A program made the position numbers and the translations under genes. Positions 1-13,157 of a DNA stretch of 64,000 bases are shown here, piece after piece; positions within the stretch are counted from its first letter, which is position 1, and every line of letters begins with the position of its first letter. Source of the DNA: Capillidium heterosporum (Eukaryota > Entomophthoromycota > Entomophthoromycetes > Entomophthorales > Capillidiaceae); assembly GCA_016630905.1 (NCBI GenBank), contig WBMQ01000014.1, positions 806,001 to 870,000 of the forward strand, read 5' to 3'. The notes beneath the pieces are model-generated. The model was given only the letters and a program-made list of their open reading frames with translations, had not been told where the DNA came from and made no database searches.

Positions 1-231
1 TCATCCTCGTATAGAGAAACAGGCTGAAATCTATAATCCATAGATGACATCCAGTCTAAATTCAATCTACATTCAACGTCACCTTTGAAGCTATCGGAAA
101 TAATAATGGCATGTAGGAGAAAAAGAATTTATAAGGAAAAGTTATGGATCATATATATTGTTAATTAAAACACCTACTTACACCATAAGATAGACATTTT
201 AGCCCAAAAAAGCGAAAGAACCTTGATTTTA

Positions 232-998
232 TTAGATCAACTTCTTGGCCTTGAAGTAGTGGCGGAGGTAAACAATCTGCCAAACTCCAACTACTAAGAG
301 GACGCCTATAGATAGGAATGAGAAATTGGAGATGCGCTTCTTCGTTTGCTCTATGTAACATTAGAAAATATTTAAATGTAAAATTACCGTGGGTGGCCAG
401 TTTTTCGAGGTCGGAGTTGGAAAAGTGCATCAGGTTGAGAGCAACCGATTGGAATCGTTGTTCAAGTCTAATTAATTCCATCTCCTGGGGCTTAATCTTT
501 TCAGCCTTGGCTAGCTTCTGATACTCCTCGTCGGTCTTTCCAATTTGGACGGATAAAGAAATTTGTCTAGTGTATCCGGGACCGGCTTGGTGGCCTACAT
601 GGTTTAATAATATTAACTCAAGTATATTTACCTTGGTCCAAAGTGTTCCAAAAGCAGAAGTGAACGTCAGATGAATCTTGTGGCGTAAATACAACTCTAC
701 TTTCGGAGACATCGCTCTTGGAGGAATATTGGTTGTGGTCTTGAGAGATATCGAATATCTATAGATAATTTAGATGACACATAAAAATCCAATTTACCTC
801 AAATGAAACTTTTTGGTTGGTACCGGCTGAAGCACTAATCTTGGCAGTTACATGGCTGTCTTTGGCTATCCACATTGATAAACATTTCTTGTGAACCGAG
901 TAGCTATCTTGAGCTGGCAAGTCGAACCGTATCTCGTTAGAACCGAGTACATAGCTAATGAGAAGGAGGGACGTTTGAGCGAAACTGAGTAACTTCAT
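232..998 (-). CDS. p24/TMED (emp24/gp25L) family cargo receptor
   Basis: The p24 proteins cycle between ER and Golgi and select cargo and shape COPII/COPI vesicles. Joining four exons gives about 218 residues: a signal peptide (MKLLSFAQTSLLL...), a GOLD domain with the family phrases IRFDLPAQ, KKCLSMWIAKDS and GTNQKVSFE, the second GOLD cysteine in DVHFCFWNT, a coiled stretch (RLEQRFQSVALNLMHF), one membrane segment (SFLSIGVLLVVGVWQIVYL) and a cytosolic tail ending KAKKLI, a KKxx COPI retrieval signal. The three introns lie at 759-797, 595-631 and 351-387 (39, 37 and 37 nt), all GT-AG, and every junction restores the p24 frame. Length and architecture are normal for the family. Which p24 subfamily (alpha to delta) was not determined. 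No clear TATA box was seen upstream. Confidence 0.93.
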
Positions 999-1933
999 GC
1001 TGTTTTTTTGACAATGAAAGAAGTCGGACTGGTATGTATTTGTTTCTAAATACTAAAGCTTGGACACGCGTTATGTCAAGTAAACTTTTCAAAGTAGTGG
1101 TTGGGCATCATTGATTTAATTTTGGACCAATTAGAAGTTGATTTGTGGGTAGCTTTTTATTTCCATAGAGGTACACTGGATCTAGCGATTTTGTCGCCTT
1201 TTACCAGGAAATTGCTACTGGAATCGAAAAGTCTTTTATGAGAAAGTGTGTAGATGAAAAGACTAAAGTATATCTGATAGCATAGATACCATACGCTAGT
1301 TGTTTATTGTAAGCCCATTCTATTTAAATACTTGTAAATATTTTGGTACACTTTTTCTTTTGATCAAGGTTTCTAATTTTATTGTAATCAAGCTTCAGGT
1401 TAGTTAAAGACTAACACCAGCTCTACAACAAGCTTATCTTTACCTCTAATTTAGCTTGCTTGCTTTTAATAAGAAACATACATACCTACATATTTAGTTT
1501 TCTCCTTATATACAGGTTATTTAATAGCTTGGAGTTTTGAAGCTAAAAGTTTGGTTTCAAAGGGTTAGAACTCGAATCGAATATTTTACTATCTGATAGA
1601 AAAGATCGCTATCATTAAGAGTTAATTGTATTCAGATATATAATAAGCTTATCTTATAAAATAACATTCATTATATTTTGGACACAGTATAAAATTTACG
1701 AAACAACATATATTTTACTTACACATTGATGTTTACTATCTACAACTAAAATGAATAGTGCAAATGTATTGTAAACCAGATATACTAAATATAAACACAA
1801 ACAGTATACAAGTGGCAATCAATCATGTGTATCGTAACAATAAAATAACACTAAAAAACCTTCCATTTATTAACGCAATGAAATTTTAATCTAAAAGTGG
1901 GGCATAAGATTTTTAAGCTACCTTGAAAGTACC
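999..1933. other. intergenic, AT-rich
   Basis: Promoter side of the p24 gene and 3' side of the ADP/ATP carrier gene. No coding exon, RNA gene or repeat was recognised. Confidence 0.5.
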
Positions 1934-2885
1934 TTAGTTCTTCTTGGAGAAGATTTCCTGGAGTTTGTCGTAACCAGCCAAGACACCAGCACCAGCGACG
2001 GCACGGAGAATGTTGGCACCGGCACCCTTGAAGAGGGACTTGGTACCTTCGTTCTTGACGATCTCACGGAAGCAGTGGAGGGAAGAGTCGTACTTGACGG
2101 CGGCTCCGGAAGTCATCATCATTCTACGACGGATGGTATCGATGGGGTAGGAAGCGAGACCAGCACCAATGGTGATACCCCATCCGAGGAGGAAGGAGGC
2201 CAACAAGGACTTGCTGAGATCACCAGTCAACAAGACGGGCTTGAGGGAGTCGTAGAGACCAAAGTACAGACCACGGTAGACAATGATACCTACGCAGGAG
2301 ATGTTGAAACCACGGTACAGACCGGCAACACCATCGGTGGCCAAGGTCTTGCGGTAGACATCAATGAGACCGTTGAACTGACGCTCACCACCCTTCTTGG
2401 CGGACTTGGCATCGTTAGCAAGACGGGTACGGGCGTAATCCAAAGAGTACACAAAGAGGAGGGAAGAGGCACCAGCGGCACCACCGGAAGCCAAGTTACC
2501 GGCGAACCAGGTCCAGTAACCTTCATCCTTCTTGTAACCGAACATGCGCTTGAATTTGTCCTTGAAGGCCAAGTTCAAGGCCTGGGTGGGGAAGTAACGG
2601 ATGACGTTGGCGGTGTTACCACGGTACAAGGAGATGAAACCTTCCTCGGCGATGACACGCTTGAAGCAGTCACCAATACCCTTGTAGGGGGTGGCGAGAC
2701 GGCCGGACTTGATCATCTCATCCTGGTTCTGGATCAAAAGCTTGACACGCTCGATGGGGGCGGCAGCGGTCTTGGAGACGGCAGCGGAGACACCACCCAA
2801 AAGGAAATCCTATACAAAAACTTAGCTGGGGTTATGGATGTAGACTTACGGTAGCGAAGCTAGTTTGTTTTTTATCGGCAGACAT
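1934..2885 (-). CDS. Mitochondrial ADP/ATP carrier
   Basis: This inner-membrane antiporter exchanges cytosolic ADP for matrix ATP. The product is about 300 residues with three mitochondrial-carrier repeats; the PxxE/DxxR-type signatures are visible as [16 protein letters not shown] and YPIDTIRRR. The nucleotide-carrier signature RRRMMM is intact near the C terminus. The first exon encodes [12 protein letters not shown] and is joined to [14 protein letters not shown] across a 40-nt intron at 2810-2849. Codons are strongly biased to C-ending forms, as expected for an abundant protein. A TATA element lies 68 bp upstream of the ATG. No truncation or missing key residue was seen. Confidence 0.97.
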
Positions 2886-4212
2886 GTTGATGAGAAGGTA
2901 AATAGACTTGAGTCAACGTTTAACAACAAGCTCCAAAATTTTTCAGCTGGCCATTTTTATAATGGGATTTCTTGATAAGAATAGATTGTTACCGAATTGC
3001 TTACCCGCTTTCGATATCCGGCCAATGAAATTAAACTATTCCTGCAATCCCCCTCCTAATAATTTACATGGGTGCTTGTAAAAATTTAAGCTGAAGATTA
3101 GTGATTGATCCAAAGTATTCGTCTAAATTCCTCAGCTATTGGGAATTTACGGGTAAAGTTTACCACTACTTTGTGCCCAGCTATAAAAAACCTGTGCTTG
3201 GGCCAATGGGTTTAAGCCAACAACCCATCTTGGAAATGAATTTTAATTAGCTGTGCCTCGAACCGATTGATTACCTTTCAAATTATACGTTAGGCTGTTC
3301 CAATTTACGGAATTTTATATGAAGGTGACTTATATGGCAATTTATGAGATTGGTTAAGTAGACGCAGGTAATTTGAAACAGAATCCTAATCTGCCGTCCT
3401 GAAAACAAAGGATGACTAACGACTTTACTTCTAAAGAACCCTGAAGTTTTTCGAAACTAAAAGGGTACCTGTCCGATGATGCTCACCGCAATTATGTAGG
3501 TCGGTATTCAAGCTGTATCGAACTTATTAGCAACCACTTTAACTTTGCTCCGTTTGTTGCCAGGGTAAATGTTTCCTCTGGAACTGGTAAATAGCTTTTT
3601 CAAGTATAAACGCCTATCCATAGGGAATATCGCTACTTGAAAGCAAGGTGTTCTTAGAAAGAGTATGCTTTCTTATGATAGTTAGAGGCTATACAATAGC
3701 ATAAGTATGTGGAATTAGCAGCATATACTTATTGATATTGTCGTACCTGTGATAGCCATCCCTACCTTTTCTATTTTATATAGTTTCCGGTTGTCAAGTA
3801 GACAATAGCCTCTCCTCAATTCTATTTACCTTTGATTAGAATTCGATGGCCTATATTTGTCAGCTAATAAAGAATATATAAACCACTGCCTTCCTTAAAG
3901 TATTGAAAGAGTATATTGCAGTTTATATAGTACAGGCTAGCTTCTAAGCTTCAACTAAAAATACAAATATCTAAACGTAAACCTATTATTTACAAGCGAG
4001 AGGACGACTTTGAGTTTATTCCTTACTCAGTACTAAGCTCAGCACCGAACAATTTGGACAATGGATCACCGGCTTGTAGAAAGGTTGTATGGTACGTCGT
4101 AGGTATAAGGCATACTTCCACATAAAGACTCCACAATAAGCAGGCATCGGACACTACTCGAAATCCTTAGTTCCAAAAATCTAGCCTAGGGTGGGTATTC
4201 CAATCTGATAGG
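2886..4212. other. intergenic, 1.3 kb
   Basis: Contains the carrier promoter. The rest is AT-rich sequence in which no exon or repeat was recognised. Confidence 0.5.
2953..2961 (-). promoter_or_regulatory. TATA box of the ADP/ATP carrier gene
   Basis: On the minus strand the site reads TATAAAAAT, 68 bp before the ATG at 2885. Similar motifs at 45-80 bp occur upstream of several other genes here. Confidence 0.6.
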
Positions 4213-7200
4213 TTAAAATTTTTCCTGCGAATGGGTGGGTTCAAAACTGTACCCGCCTTTGGCAAAGGGGGTGGCGTTGTAGGAGAAGGGATGTTGGGCA
4301 TTAGGTTCGTTTTGGGGGAAAGTGTTGGGGTTCATGGGTCCATTCATAAATCCAGGTGGGGGAAGTGGGCGACGCTGTTGGTCACCTTGTTTGTACATGG
4401 GGTGGGAGGTTTTTAGGTTAGAGAACTCAAAGTTATGTTCACCAAACTTGTTGAAGCCAGAAGGCTGGTACACTGAAGGTTGAGCTCTTGCACTCTCAAG
4501 GTAGTTGATGTTAGGTACCTGTTGGGTTTGTGACTGGTATAAGTAGGAAGAGCTGGTGTACGGGTCAGAATACTTCCTCTGGCTGGAACTGGAGGTAAAT
4601 TCGTCATCAACGATGTCGTTCACCATTTTGAACATAGCAGCATCATCACAGTCCTCTTGAAGTGAAGTGTATGAAGGGATAAGGTTGCTTAAACTGACTG
4701 CTACCAAAGCTCAGCCCGTTATTATCCGAAGATGTGTTGGGGATGGACGGGTTCATTGATCTGAAGTCAGAGTGACGGCGTGGAGTAGCAGCATTTTCCA
4801 CGTACTGGCTAGTAGAAAAGGAGCTGAAGTTGGAAAGCTGTGAAGCCTGGTTGAAGTAGACTTGGGTCGTAGTTCAAGCTTGGAATCGATGTCTGGCTCA
4901 TACTGTTACCTAATTGGGTGTTGTTGAGTTTGAATCCGTTGTAGGAATCCGAGATAAAGGCCAAACTATCCAAATGACTACCAGTTACCTTGGGATCATT
5001 AGTATGGGAGGCGAATCCATTAGCTGATTGCCCGGCCGAAGCCCTAACTTCACCTTTTTCGGCAGGCATTTGATAAGTAGAGAAGCTGGATTTGTCGTAA
5101 ACTTTGTCAAGGTTAAGTGCACCAAAGTTACTAGTGAGCGCATCGAAATCATCTTCATTTCCATTAATTAGGGTCTGAACTCCAGTTACCAACTCCTGGT
5201 TTATAGTATACGTATCGTCTCGATTGTCGATGTCTTGGATGTCGGGCCGAGTAGGTGAAAGAGAACGTTGAGTGTTCTCGAGGTCACCATCGTTATCGAT
5301 GCCATCTTTAGGTTTACCATCAGCTGTATCGTCTAATTGCACTTCAGCATCCGACTCAATTTGGGAGGAATAAGTTGCACTGTGAACATACTCTTCCTCG
5401 CTTAGATTTACTTCGCTATCGAGGTCGTTGACTGACTCTGAATTGTCGCTGAGAACTTGGCTCATATTCGAAATGTTTTGACGGTAGTTCTTGATTGAAG
5501 TGTTGTAAGCGGAAATAACTTCAAAGCCCATGGACAAAAGTTTTTGAACACGCCAGTAAAAGATTTCATTCTCGGTAAACTGACGGTACTCCGATTTTTC
5601 AAGTCCTGGGGAAATGGTATAAGGTACAGTAGCGACCAGGTGCCCGGAAAGTTCAATCTCCTCCTCGAGTGCCATAGGTTGGACTTCCTTCTTTACCTTC
5701 AAGTGCAGCTGATGCAAAGTGTTGAAGAATGATTTTACAGTTGCCCAAAAATGAAGCAGGTCATCCTCACCGCCAAGTTTATTAGCGTCACCTAGAGTTG
5801 AAAGCCGGAAGAAATCTTCAAAATATGCCTTGAGCCATACAGTGTAGATGAAAATGGCGGGAAGGGTGGTTTTTAAACCGCTGGGAAGACTGACATAGCT
5901 AAGCTGGTTGCGACGTTTCGAGGATCGAAGTTTCTTAAGGGCATTGACGCCGTTGATTAGGTAAATCTTTAGCATACTGATGGTGAAAATGGCCGAGTTA
6001 TTTAAAAACACCTCAACGTCTTCAGAAATCTCACGAGCTTTAAGGAACTCTAAAGAACACATGAATAAAGAAATGTTTACGTTTAAAGGTACCGTAAGTT
6101 GAAATATTCGTAATGGCAATTTGCTGATGGATATCCTTAACGTAGGTCTGACTCAAAATAATGTTCTTGAAACTATTCAAGAGCATTGCCTTATAGGTCA
6201 AGACGGTTTCGATGCTATTTAAAATTAACTTTGGTAGAAAAATAATGTTACTCAGTGAGATGATTAAAGGCTGCGTTACAGTAAAGGAAAGTCTTTTCGA
6301 ATAGAATTGAAGGTTCGATATTGCTACAGTATTGGTTAATGGAAGAATGATAGATAAATGTACGTTGGAAGATCCTGAATCTCAATTGAAGTCTTCAAAA
6401 ACTTTTCTGTAAAACGGTCGATCATCAAGTTCGCTTTGCTGAAGGGCTGCGATACCGCTTTACTAAACATTAATTTAGACATGTATCAAAAGTGAAAAAT
6501 ACCTGCGGTAGTTGTAATACAAGGCTGCTAGATTATCTTCACTATACTGAGAGATTATCGAAAGGTGGTTGTAAGGTAGCCCTTTAGTTAAATTGAAAAA
6601 CTTTGATTAACAAACTTTGCATATTTAAATCTTACCGTTATCACGAACTAAAGCTAATGACTTTTTATAATAAAATATAGGCATCTTCCAATTTTTTTCG
6701 CCGGTTTTGAGGTTGAAAGCTTCATGGTAGCGAGCTATAAAGTGTTAGTTTAGCATTTAAAAAGTATATATACCCAGGTCGCCCAAACGGATCAAGAAGA
6801 CCTGGTAAGTCGAAAGGAGCTTGTCGATACCGATCTTTAAAGTGCTCTCTGAAGTGGATATTATCTTGTGTCCTTTTAAATTTAGAAAAATAAATATAAC
6901 AAAGTACCAAGTAAAGCAGAGTCATCGGTTGTAATAACTTTGTGGACATTCAACCCATACTTCTCATCAAAGACTTTTATAATATCAAAGTAAAAGGTGG
7001 AGGCTTTTACGATGAAAGCTTGAAATCTATCTACCAGAGCCTGCGCCTCCGCTTCCTTGGCATAATCCTTTTTAGTTGCTGTCTCCTTAATCAGGTCGCG
7101 AAACTCCTCTATCATATAGTAGAAGGTATATTTCCAGAGGCTGGCCTCCGCTTTGACCTTGTAAGCGATTTCGAAATTGTTGAGGAGGAGGTGTTTGTAC

Positions 7201-7418
7201 CCGTTGCCGACACTTTAGTTGGTTAGTAGTTTATATAGTAAAATTGTACATCTTTTTAATTTGGGCGACATTTGGATTGTGAAGCCGCTTCTCGGCTTTG
7301 GCCTTTGTTAACTCGACCTCATACTTCCTAAGTTCTCTATTTAACTAGCTTTAGCTGGTATTTCAAATAAACGTTACTGGATGTGCTCTTTAATATTGGT
7401 CTTAAAGTTCTGGTCCAT
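4213..7418 (-). CDS. Est1/SMG7/Ebs1-like TPR protein (two frame discontinuities near the C terminus)
   Basis: Members of this family carry a 14-3-3-like/TPR domain that binds phosphorylated UPF1 in nonsense-mediated decay or acts in telomerase recruitment. Splicing short introns (including 7337-7377 of 41 nt and 7213-7249 of 37 nt) gives a protein starting MDQNFKTNIKEH. The hallmark motifs are recovered only after splicing: LIRLGDLARYH at about 6770-6800, then YYKKSLALVRDNGLPYNHLS and DNLAALYYNYR. An EST1 central domain follows, with the block beginning EFLKAREISEDVEVFLNNSA at about 6050. The C terminus is a long Ser/Asn/Gln-rich tail ending SFEPTHSQEKF. In that tail the frame moves by +1 at about 4840-4872 and again at about 4675-4710, and no short intron fits well. 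The family call is firm; NMD versus telomerase function is not decided. Confidence 0.85.
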
Positions 7419-8698
7419 AGCTCTGAGAATGGTTGAACCCAACTTTTGGTGGATTTACAATTCTCTTTCACCAAGCTTCGTCTGCTTAGTTTTGTAGACT
7501 TCTATTTGCTCAAAGATTTTGTTTCTAAAAACGTGTGTTCTCAACAACTTGGACTTGTAAGGGAGACAAACATCACTAATTTTCACTTTGAGTATGAAGA
7601 TGCTATAGAAAACTGTGATCTTGAGACAAAGCCTTCTATAAAAATATGTAGTAGATCAATATCAGTATCTTGGAAAATACTTGATAAATAGATAATCTGA
7701 ATACTGGTAAAAATATAGCTAGAATTTTACAGCATCAACCAGTCCACAAAGATATTCTTTAGAGTATTCCAGAATTTTGATGCTATAAAAGCCTATAGTC
7801 AAGTTTACATAAATATACTTCATAACATCAGGTCTCTTTATCACATCTAGCTATTTATTGGCGATATCTATATCAAAATATTTCAATTTAAATACTCAAA
7901 AGACATCCTATCCTATATAAACAGAATGTGTAATGTTTTCTATTGGTAACAGTAAATTGATTGGACAGAGATGCTTTATAAGTTAACATATTTATATTGT
8001 AAGCTAAGGATAACTGGTAAGCCTGAGAAGGCTGAATGCTTTCAGTTATATTGAAACATCAATACGAACAAGATGAAAAGCTTACAATATGGATGTAGAC
8101 TCTTTTGTGTACTCTACGATCGACTATTCATGCCATCATTGGCTTAAAACTTGAAAGGTGGTTGGTTAGTTTGAGAAATAGAGTTCATATTAATCATGAC
8201 TAAAGTCTATTGAAATGATATTGGAACTGAAAATCTAAAATGAATCAGTAAGCTTGCATAAACTAACAAACCACAAATAAAGGGACATTTCCTTGTAATC
8301 TTTCAGAATGGTAGAATCTAAACAGCCTATAATCCGACTATCAACTAGTAAACAGGTTTTACCCGATACTTCCAGCCAAATTTACATCTACATTCATTTA
8401 CAACCTAGGTTTCATCTAAAACACACCAATCCAGCAACACAACAGCTATTTTTAGTTGGTTAAAGTATCACTGGGTTAGCTAAAGGGGCTGGTTTTATCT
8501 AAATTGGTTGTAAACCACTTTTGAAAAAGTGTTTGGCAGAATCGGTCTACTGACACCAGAATAGATATGCCATGTACCACTTTGAAACTTTAGGTGGAAG
8601 TCAGTTTATCCCAACCACTATATAAATGGATGGAGGCGCCTTATCTTTGATTAGATTTAAAGAATTCAAGAGGAGCAAGAGCAAAAGCAGATTCAAAT
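7419..8698. other. intergenic, 1.3 kb, between divergent SMG7-like and P450 genes
   Basis: Contains an isolated 81-codon frame at 7446-7691 without recognisable similarity, a 12-bp perfect inverted repeat (7994-8005 and 8079-8090, 73-nt loop) and the P450 TATA element. No other gene was seen. Confidence 0.45.
8619..8627 (+). promoter_or_regulatory. TATA box of the P450 gene
   Basis: Reads TATATAAAT, 80 bp upstream of the ATG at 8699. Confidence 0.65.
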
Positions 8699-10270
8699 AT
8701 GTTTTCCATTCCAACCATCACAATTGTGATTATCCTGACCTTGGTAGGCTTTGCAGCCTATAAGTTAACACCACCCAAGAATTTGAGATCTATACCAACG
8801 GTGCCCATTATCCCCAGCTTCTTAGCTATACTTACTGGTATGTCTGGTAGCCAACGTATCGAAAAATATATATCACCACTGCTGTACAAGCATGGTATAG
8901 CAAAGGTAGACTAAAATTGATCCGTTACCATTGATATTAACTGAACTTTTAGATGTGGCTAGGTAGGTGGATAGTAATCGTCGAGGATGCCGATCAGATC
9001 AAGGAGGTGTTTACCAAAACCAATCTATACCTGAAGGACCCATTAGAAAACCGTAACCCGGGTGGTTTGGGTGAAAAAATGTTTGGGCGCAACATCGTGT
9101 TTACCAGTGGAGACGAGTGGAAGAAACACCGTAGAGTGGTGAACCCAGCCTTCCACAGAAAGTGGTCCACCATCCTTATCAATGAATGTATAGGAAAAAT
9201 GATCGAGGCCCTCGATAAAACCGGTGGGATTACCGATGTCGAACCCATATTCAAGAACATGGCTCTGGATGGCCTTGGTAGGGTAATCTTTGATGTCGAC
9301 TTCAAAGCTAGTGAGAATCCGGAAGGTCCTTTGGCGAGTTTGTATACCCGATCGTCTAAGGCGCTACGATCGGCCATATTCTTTTTCTTCCCCATTCTAG
9401 AGAAATTACCTATAGCTTCAAGACAACAAAGTTGGAAAGATGTCCAAGAGTTCCGTGATTTGCTCCATGGTGTAATGAAGGATAAGCGCAAGCAGCTAGC
9501 TGAGAAAAAGGCCAGTGGTAGCGGTGAAGTTGAGGAGGATCTTCTGATGATGATGGTGGAAGCGGCTGATACTTTGGATGAGGACGGGAATCCAATCTTA
9601 ACTACTGAGGAGCTAATCGACGATGCTGCAGTCCTATTTGCTGCTGGTCACGACACCACCTCCAACACCTTAGCTTACACCATTTTCCATTTGGCAACTA
9701 ACCCTGATATCCAGGACAAGTTGCGTAGAGAAATCTTAGAGCACATAGATGCTGACAACAAATGCCCTACTGAAGATCAATGTAAGGATATGGTGTACCT
9801 ATCAGCCGTCATCCACGAATCCATGCGTATCAACTCCACTGTACAGCAACTACCTCGATTGATTGCCGAACCAATCCAACTCAAAACTGGCCACCAGTTA
9901 TTGGAAGGCCAAAGTATGATGTGCATGTTACATACTTCTTTGAACAACCCAGAAAGGTGGGAGAACCCTACAAGCTTTCAACCCTGACCGGTTCCTAACT
10001 GTGGACCCTACGACCTCTCAGAAAATATTCGACAAGTCAGCCGTCAAGAACTGGTACCCCTTCGGTGGTGGTTCCAGACTCTGTGTAGGTATGTCCTTCT
10101 CTCTCTTGGAACAAAAGTTGGTCATGATAGCGCTACTAAGAAGGTATAAAGTCAGCTTACCTGAAGGTAGCCCTCATATCGATAGGCTGACAGGTAAGCC
10201 TAGGGTTATCAGTAACCCGGTTGGTCTCTCATCACCTAAGAACTTGGTAGTTAACTTTGAGCGATTGTAG
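8699..10270 (+). CDS. Cytochrome P450 (CYP4-like fold), with a +1 frame discontinuity
   Basis: A membrane-anchored heme-thiolate monooxygenase; substrate unknown. Exon 1 encodes a hydrophobic N-terminal anchor and a proline-rich hinge. A 47-nt intron at 8906-8952 joins HGIAK to MWLGRWIVIVEDADQ. Visible motifs are the oxygen-binding I-helix AGHDTTSNT, the ExxR helix in HESMRINSTVQQLPR and the heme loop FGGGSRLCVGM with its cysteine ligand. Length is about 515 residues, normal for a microsomal P450. At about 9971-9990 the frame breaks: WENPTSFQP runs into a TGA stop, and DRFLTVDPTT continues one base later. The spacing matches the family motif W.NP..F.PDRF exactly, so one base is in excess. Everything else is intact, so this looks like an insertion error, a recent lesion or +1 recoding rather than an old pseudogene. 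Confidence 0.9.
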
Positions 10271-11232
10271 TATAAATTTCTTTTCATATAAATGTGTGTG
10301 CTTTTATTCTTCATATTTTTATTGTTTATAATTTGTATTTTCGTGACACTACAGCAAGGAAGTTTCATTACCTTCTAACTTTAATGTTCTAAATTTAAAG
10401 GTAAAGGTGAGATGCTATGCTATGTATTGCCAACAGCTTAAAATCAAGCCATGTATCAAAAGTTGGAATAATAGCCATGATCGATTTACTCCAAGCTATG
10501 TTCAACTCCAATCTCAACTTTGAATCGAGAAAGAACATATCACTCGTAGACTCAACTATCGAACTGTTGTACTAAGTTTTGAGGTTGAGGTTGTAGTCGA
10601 TATCACACCCTTGGGTCTTTAGGATTTAGTAACTAAGTCCAATACTTTACCCTATCCTATCCAATTTAAAGTGCCCCTTGCCTACATCAATTAGATTTGT
10701 ATTGAAAGTCAAAGCTGGTCCACCATTCTGAATCTTTTGTTTGAGTTGAAATTTGTTTATGAAGGTTGAAGTTTGGATCGGTAGATATCGTAAATAAGCA
10801 TTTACTTTTTAATTTTTGAGAGATAGTATAGCTGAAAGTACAACTTATTTTTATTGTAAAAAAGATATACTTGGAGTTGAAAAGTTAGATGTAGTAAGTC
10901 TATGCTGTTATGTATACTTACAAGTTGATTTGAAATTTAGCTGTGATATAAGTGATGGAAATGAAAGAGGATGGTTGGTTTTAAATAGACTGATTATACG
11001 GTGTAATAATATATATATAAAGATCTAGCGAGAAGATTTAGATACTTGAAAAGACGTGCAAAAGAGAACTATTAGACATTTATCTACTATATAAAATACA
11101 TGATAAAAATGTATTTTTCCTCAGCCCTATTCTACCAACAGAAAGCTCATCATTTACAAAAAAGAAGTCAAAAAATCAAACTATAAAAATAAGATAATAG
11201 CTTGTCTTAAACTTTATAACTATTAATGTTTT
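10271..11232. other. intergenic between convergent P450 and DBP5 genes
   Basis: AT-rich 3' flanks. A 70-codon frame at 10816-11028 has no recognisable features and is taken as chance. Confidence 0.5.
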
Positions 11233-13157
11233 CTACTTCAGCGCATTGTGGAGCAGTTCCTCAGTCTCCACCAAATTCTTGGGATCAAGTAATTGGATCG
11301 ATATCTTGAAGTGGTTTTCGAAATCTCTAATGATCTGCAGAGACGCGATATCGCTCACAAAGTTGATGGCCACGCCCGACTTGCCAAACCTACCGGTACG
11401 ACCAATTCGGTGCAAATACGTCTCGTAGTCGGGTTTGGACGCCTGGTTATTTAGGGTAGGTACGTCAAAGTTGACTACTAGGTTGACTTGGTTAATATCT
11501 AGACCACGGGCAACGACATTGGTGGTGATCATGACCTTACAAGCACCGGAACGGAAAGTATCGACCATGCGATCACGCTCGCCTGGATCTTGGTTTCCGT
11601 GTAAAGTTATTACTTTGTGTTTGGCTGCCGTCATCACTTGGTGCAGCCGGTCGGCCGTAGCTTTCGTCTATATTTGGGGTAGGGAAGTTAGTACCTGAAA
11701 TGAAAGATTTAAATCTACATTGACAAAAATGATGGACTGGCCAATAGTCATTATGGAGTAGAGGTCGATGAGAGTGAGTACTTTAGCATCTTCAGTCGAG
11801 CAGTCGATGTAGAATTGCTTGATGGCCTTAATAGTCAGATCCTGCACCTGCAGTGAGATCTGATTGGCATTAGGGGCGTACTTTTCAGCAAACTCCCTGA
11901 CTTTGTCGGGGAAGGTGGCTGAAAAGAGGACGTTTTGGCAGTTTCCGGGTAGCATCCGCTTAATTCTGAGGCAGGTATCGCCGTGGCCTTGGGTTGACAG
12001 CATGTTGTCGGCCTCATCCAGAACGAAGACTTTGACAGTCCTTGGGTCCATCAATCGCTTCTGCATCAAGTTGACGATAGTGCCTGGCGTACCGATAAGA
12101 ACCTGGCAATCGATCTTAGCTAGCTTGGTTCCTCGCTCCTCCTTAATGGCATAGCCCAATTTTATGGTGGTGAACTGAGACATAGCTTTGGCCACGTCCA
12201 TGATCTGTCGAGCCAGTTCACGGCTTGGTGCCAAGCATACTCCCTAAATACATTTTAGAGATAAGCTGTTTCAAATGTACATACCTGTAAGGCTTTGTTG
12301 GATTGGTCAACTCTCGTCAGTAAGTTGAGTACGAAAGCAGCGGTTTTACCGGTACCACTCTGAGACTGCCCGATCATATTTTTGGGGCTACAAAACGTTA
12401 TAACTTGTACATCATGTTTGAAATTTACGGGTTCGAGAGTAGAAGGGGTAGGGCTTTCTCTTGGATTTTGGATGGCTTCTTGAATCCCATGGTATACACA
12501 CCCTTAAGCAGTTCTTTGGGTCTATTATAATCGATTAGCAAATACATTAAATTTATATTATGTTACAGCCCAAGGTCTTCGAACGAAGTAACGGAGTATA
12601 GTGGTGAATTTACATCAGCTTGTTGATCGGCCAACTTTAAAATGACTTCAGCGTGAGGTTTGTGTAGTAGATTGTGTTCTGCTGCTCCTTCACCTCCTAA
12701 ATTGTCAAATACAATACAATTTATATAGTTGTAAAGATGTAAATATACCTGCTTCTTCTTCATCCTCAATAGTTTCCGTCCAGTCAAGAGTAGTCGAGTT
12801 GGACTCTTTGTTTTCGGCGACCACCTTCTTCGCTTCTCCCTCTCCAGCATCTGTGCTACTTTCGGAAGTTTCCAAATCAGCTTCATCATCTTCTGAGAGT
12901 TCTTTAACTTTGACCACTGAATTACTTTCTTCACCTACGACATTCTTTGCATGAACTTCATCTTTGGTTCCTAATGTCGAGCTCGTAGCAGTTTCAGAGT
13001 GCTCTTTACCGATTTCTTCAGTAGAATCCTGCTTCTTATCTACTTTATCCGATACGGTATCCTTCTTCTCGTTGAGTTTGGCTGCAGCTAGTTGCGCCAT
13101 GAGCGCCTCTATCTCCTCTGGCTTTAAGTTGTCAATTGAGCCTAGTATTTTATCCAT
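11233..13157 (-). CDS. DBP5: DEAD-box RNA helicase Dbp5/DDX19
   Basis: An ATP-dependent helicase that acts at the cytoplasmic face of the nuclear pore in mRNA export. Six exons give about 500 residues. The N terminus is long and acidic ([19 protein letters not shown]..., Glu/Ser-rich). The core begins [19 protein letters not shown]. The Q motif is KKPSKIQ, motif I SQSGTGKT, Ia PSRELARQ, Ib [34 protein letters not shown] and [12 protein letters not shown]. The phrase [18 protein letters not shown] is diagnostic of the Dbp5/DDX19 subfamily. The introns are short GT-AG introns (about 40-51 nt), and each junction keeps the frame. No break or missing motif was seen. The ATG at 13157 is the first in the frame. 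Confidence 0.95.

Noticed and set aside
2075-2854. A 259-codon plus-strand frame opposite the ADP/ATP carrier
   Set aside because: It is the antisense shadow of a highly biased gene (Gly/Thr/Val-rich, no family resemblance).
4862-4910. A 49-nt intron explaining the first frame change in the SMG7-like gene
   Set aside because: GT, AG and length fit, but the segment is not AT-rich and keeps good Ser/Asn/Pro codons. A one-base shift is simpler, though the intron is not excluded.
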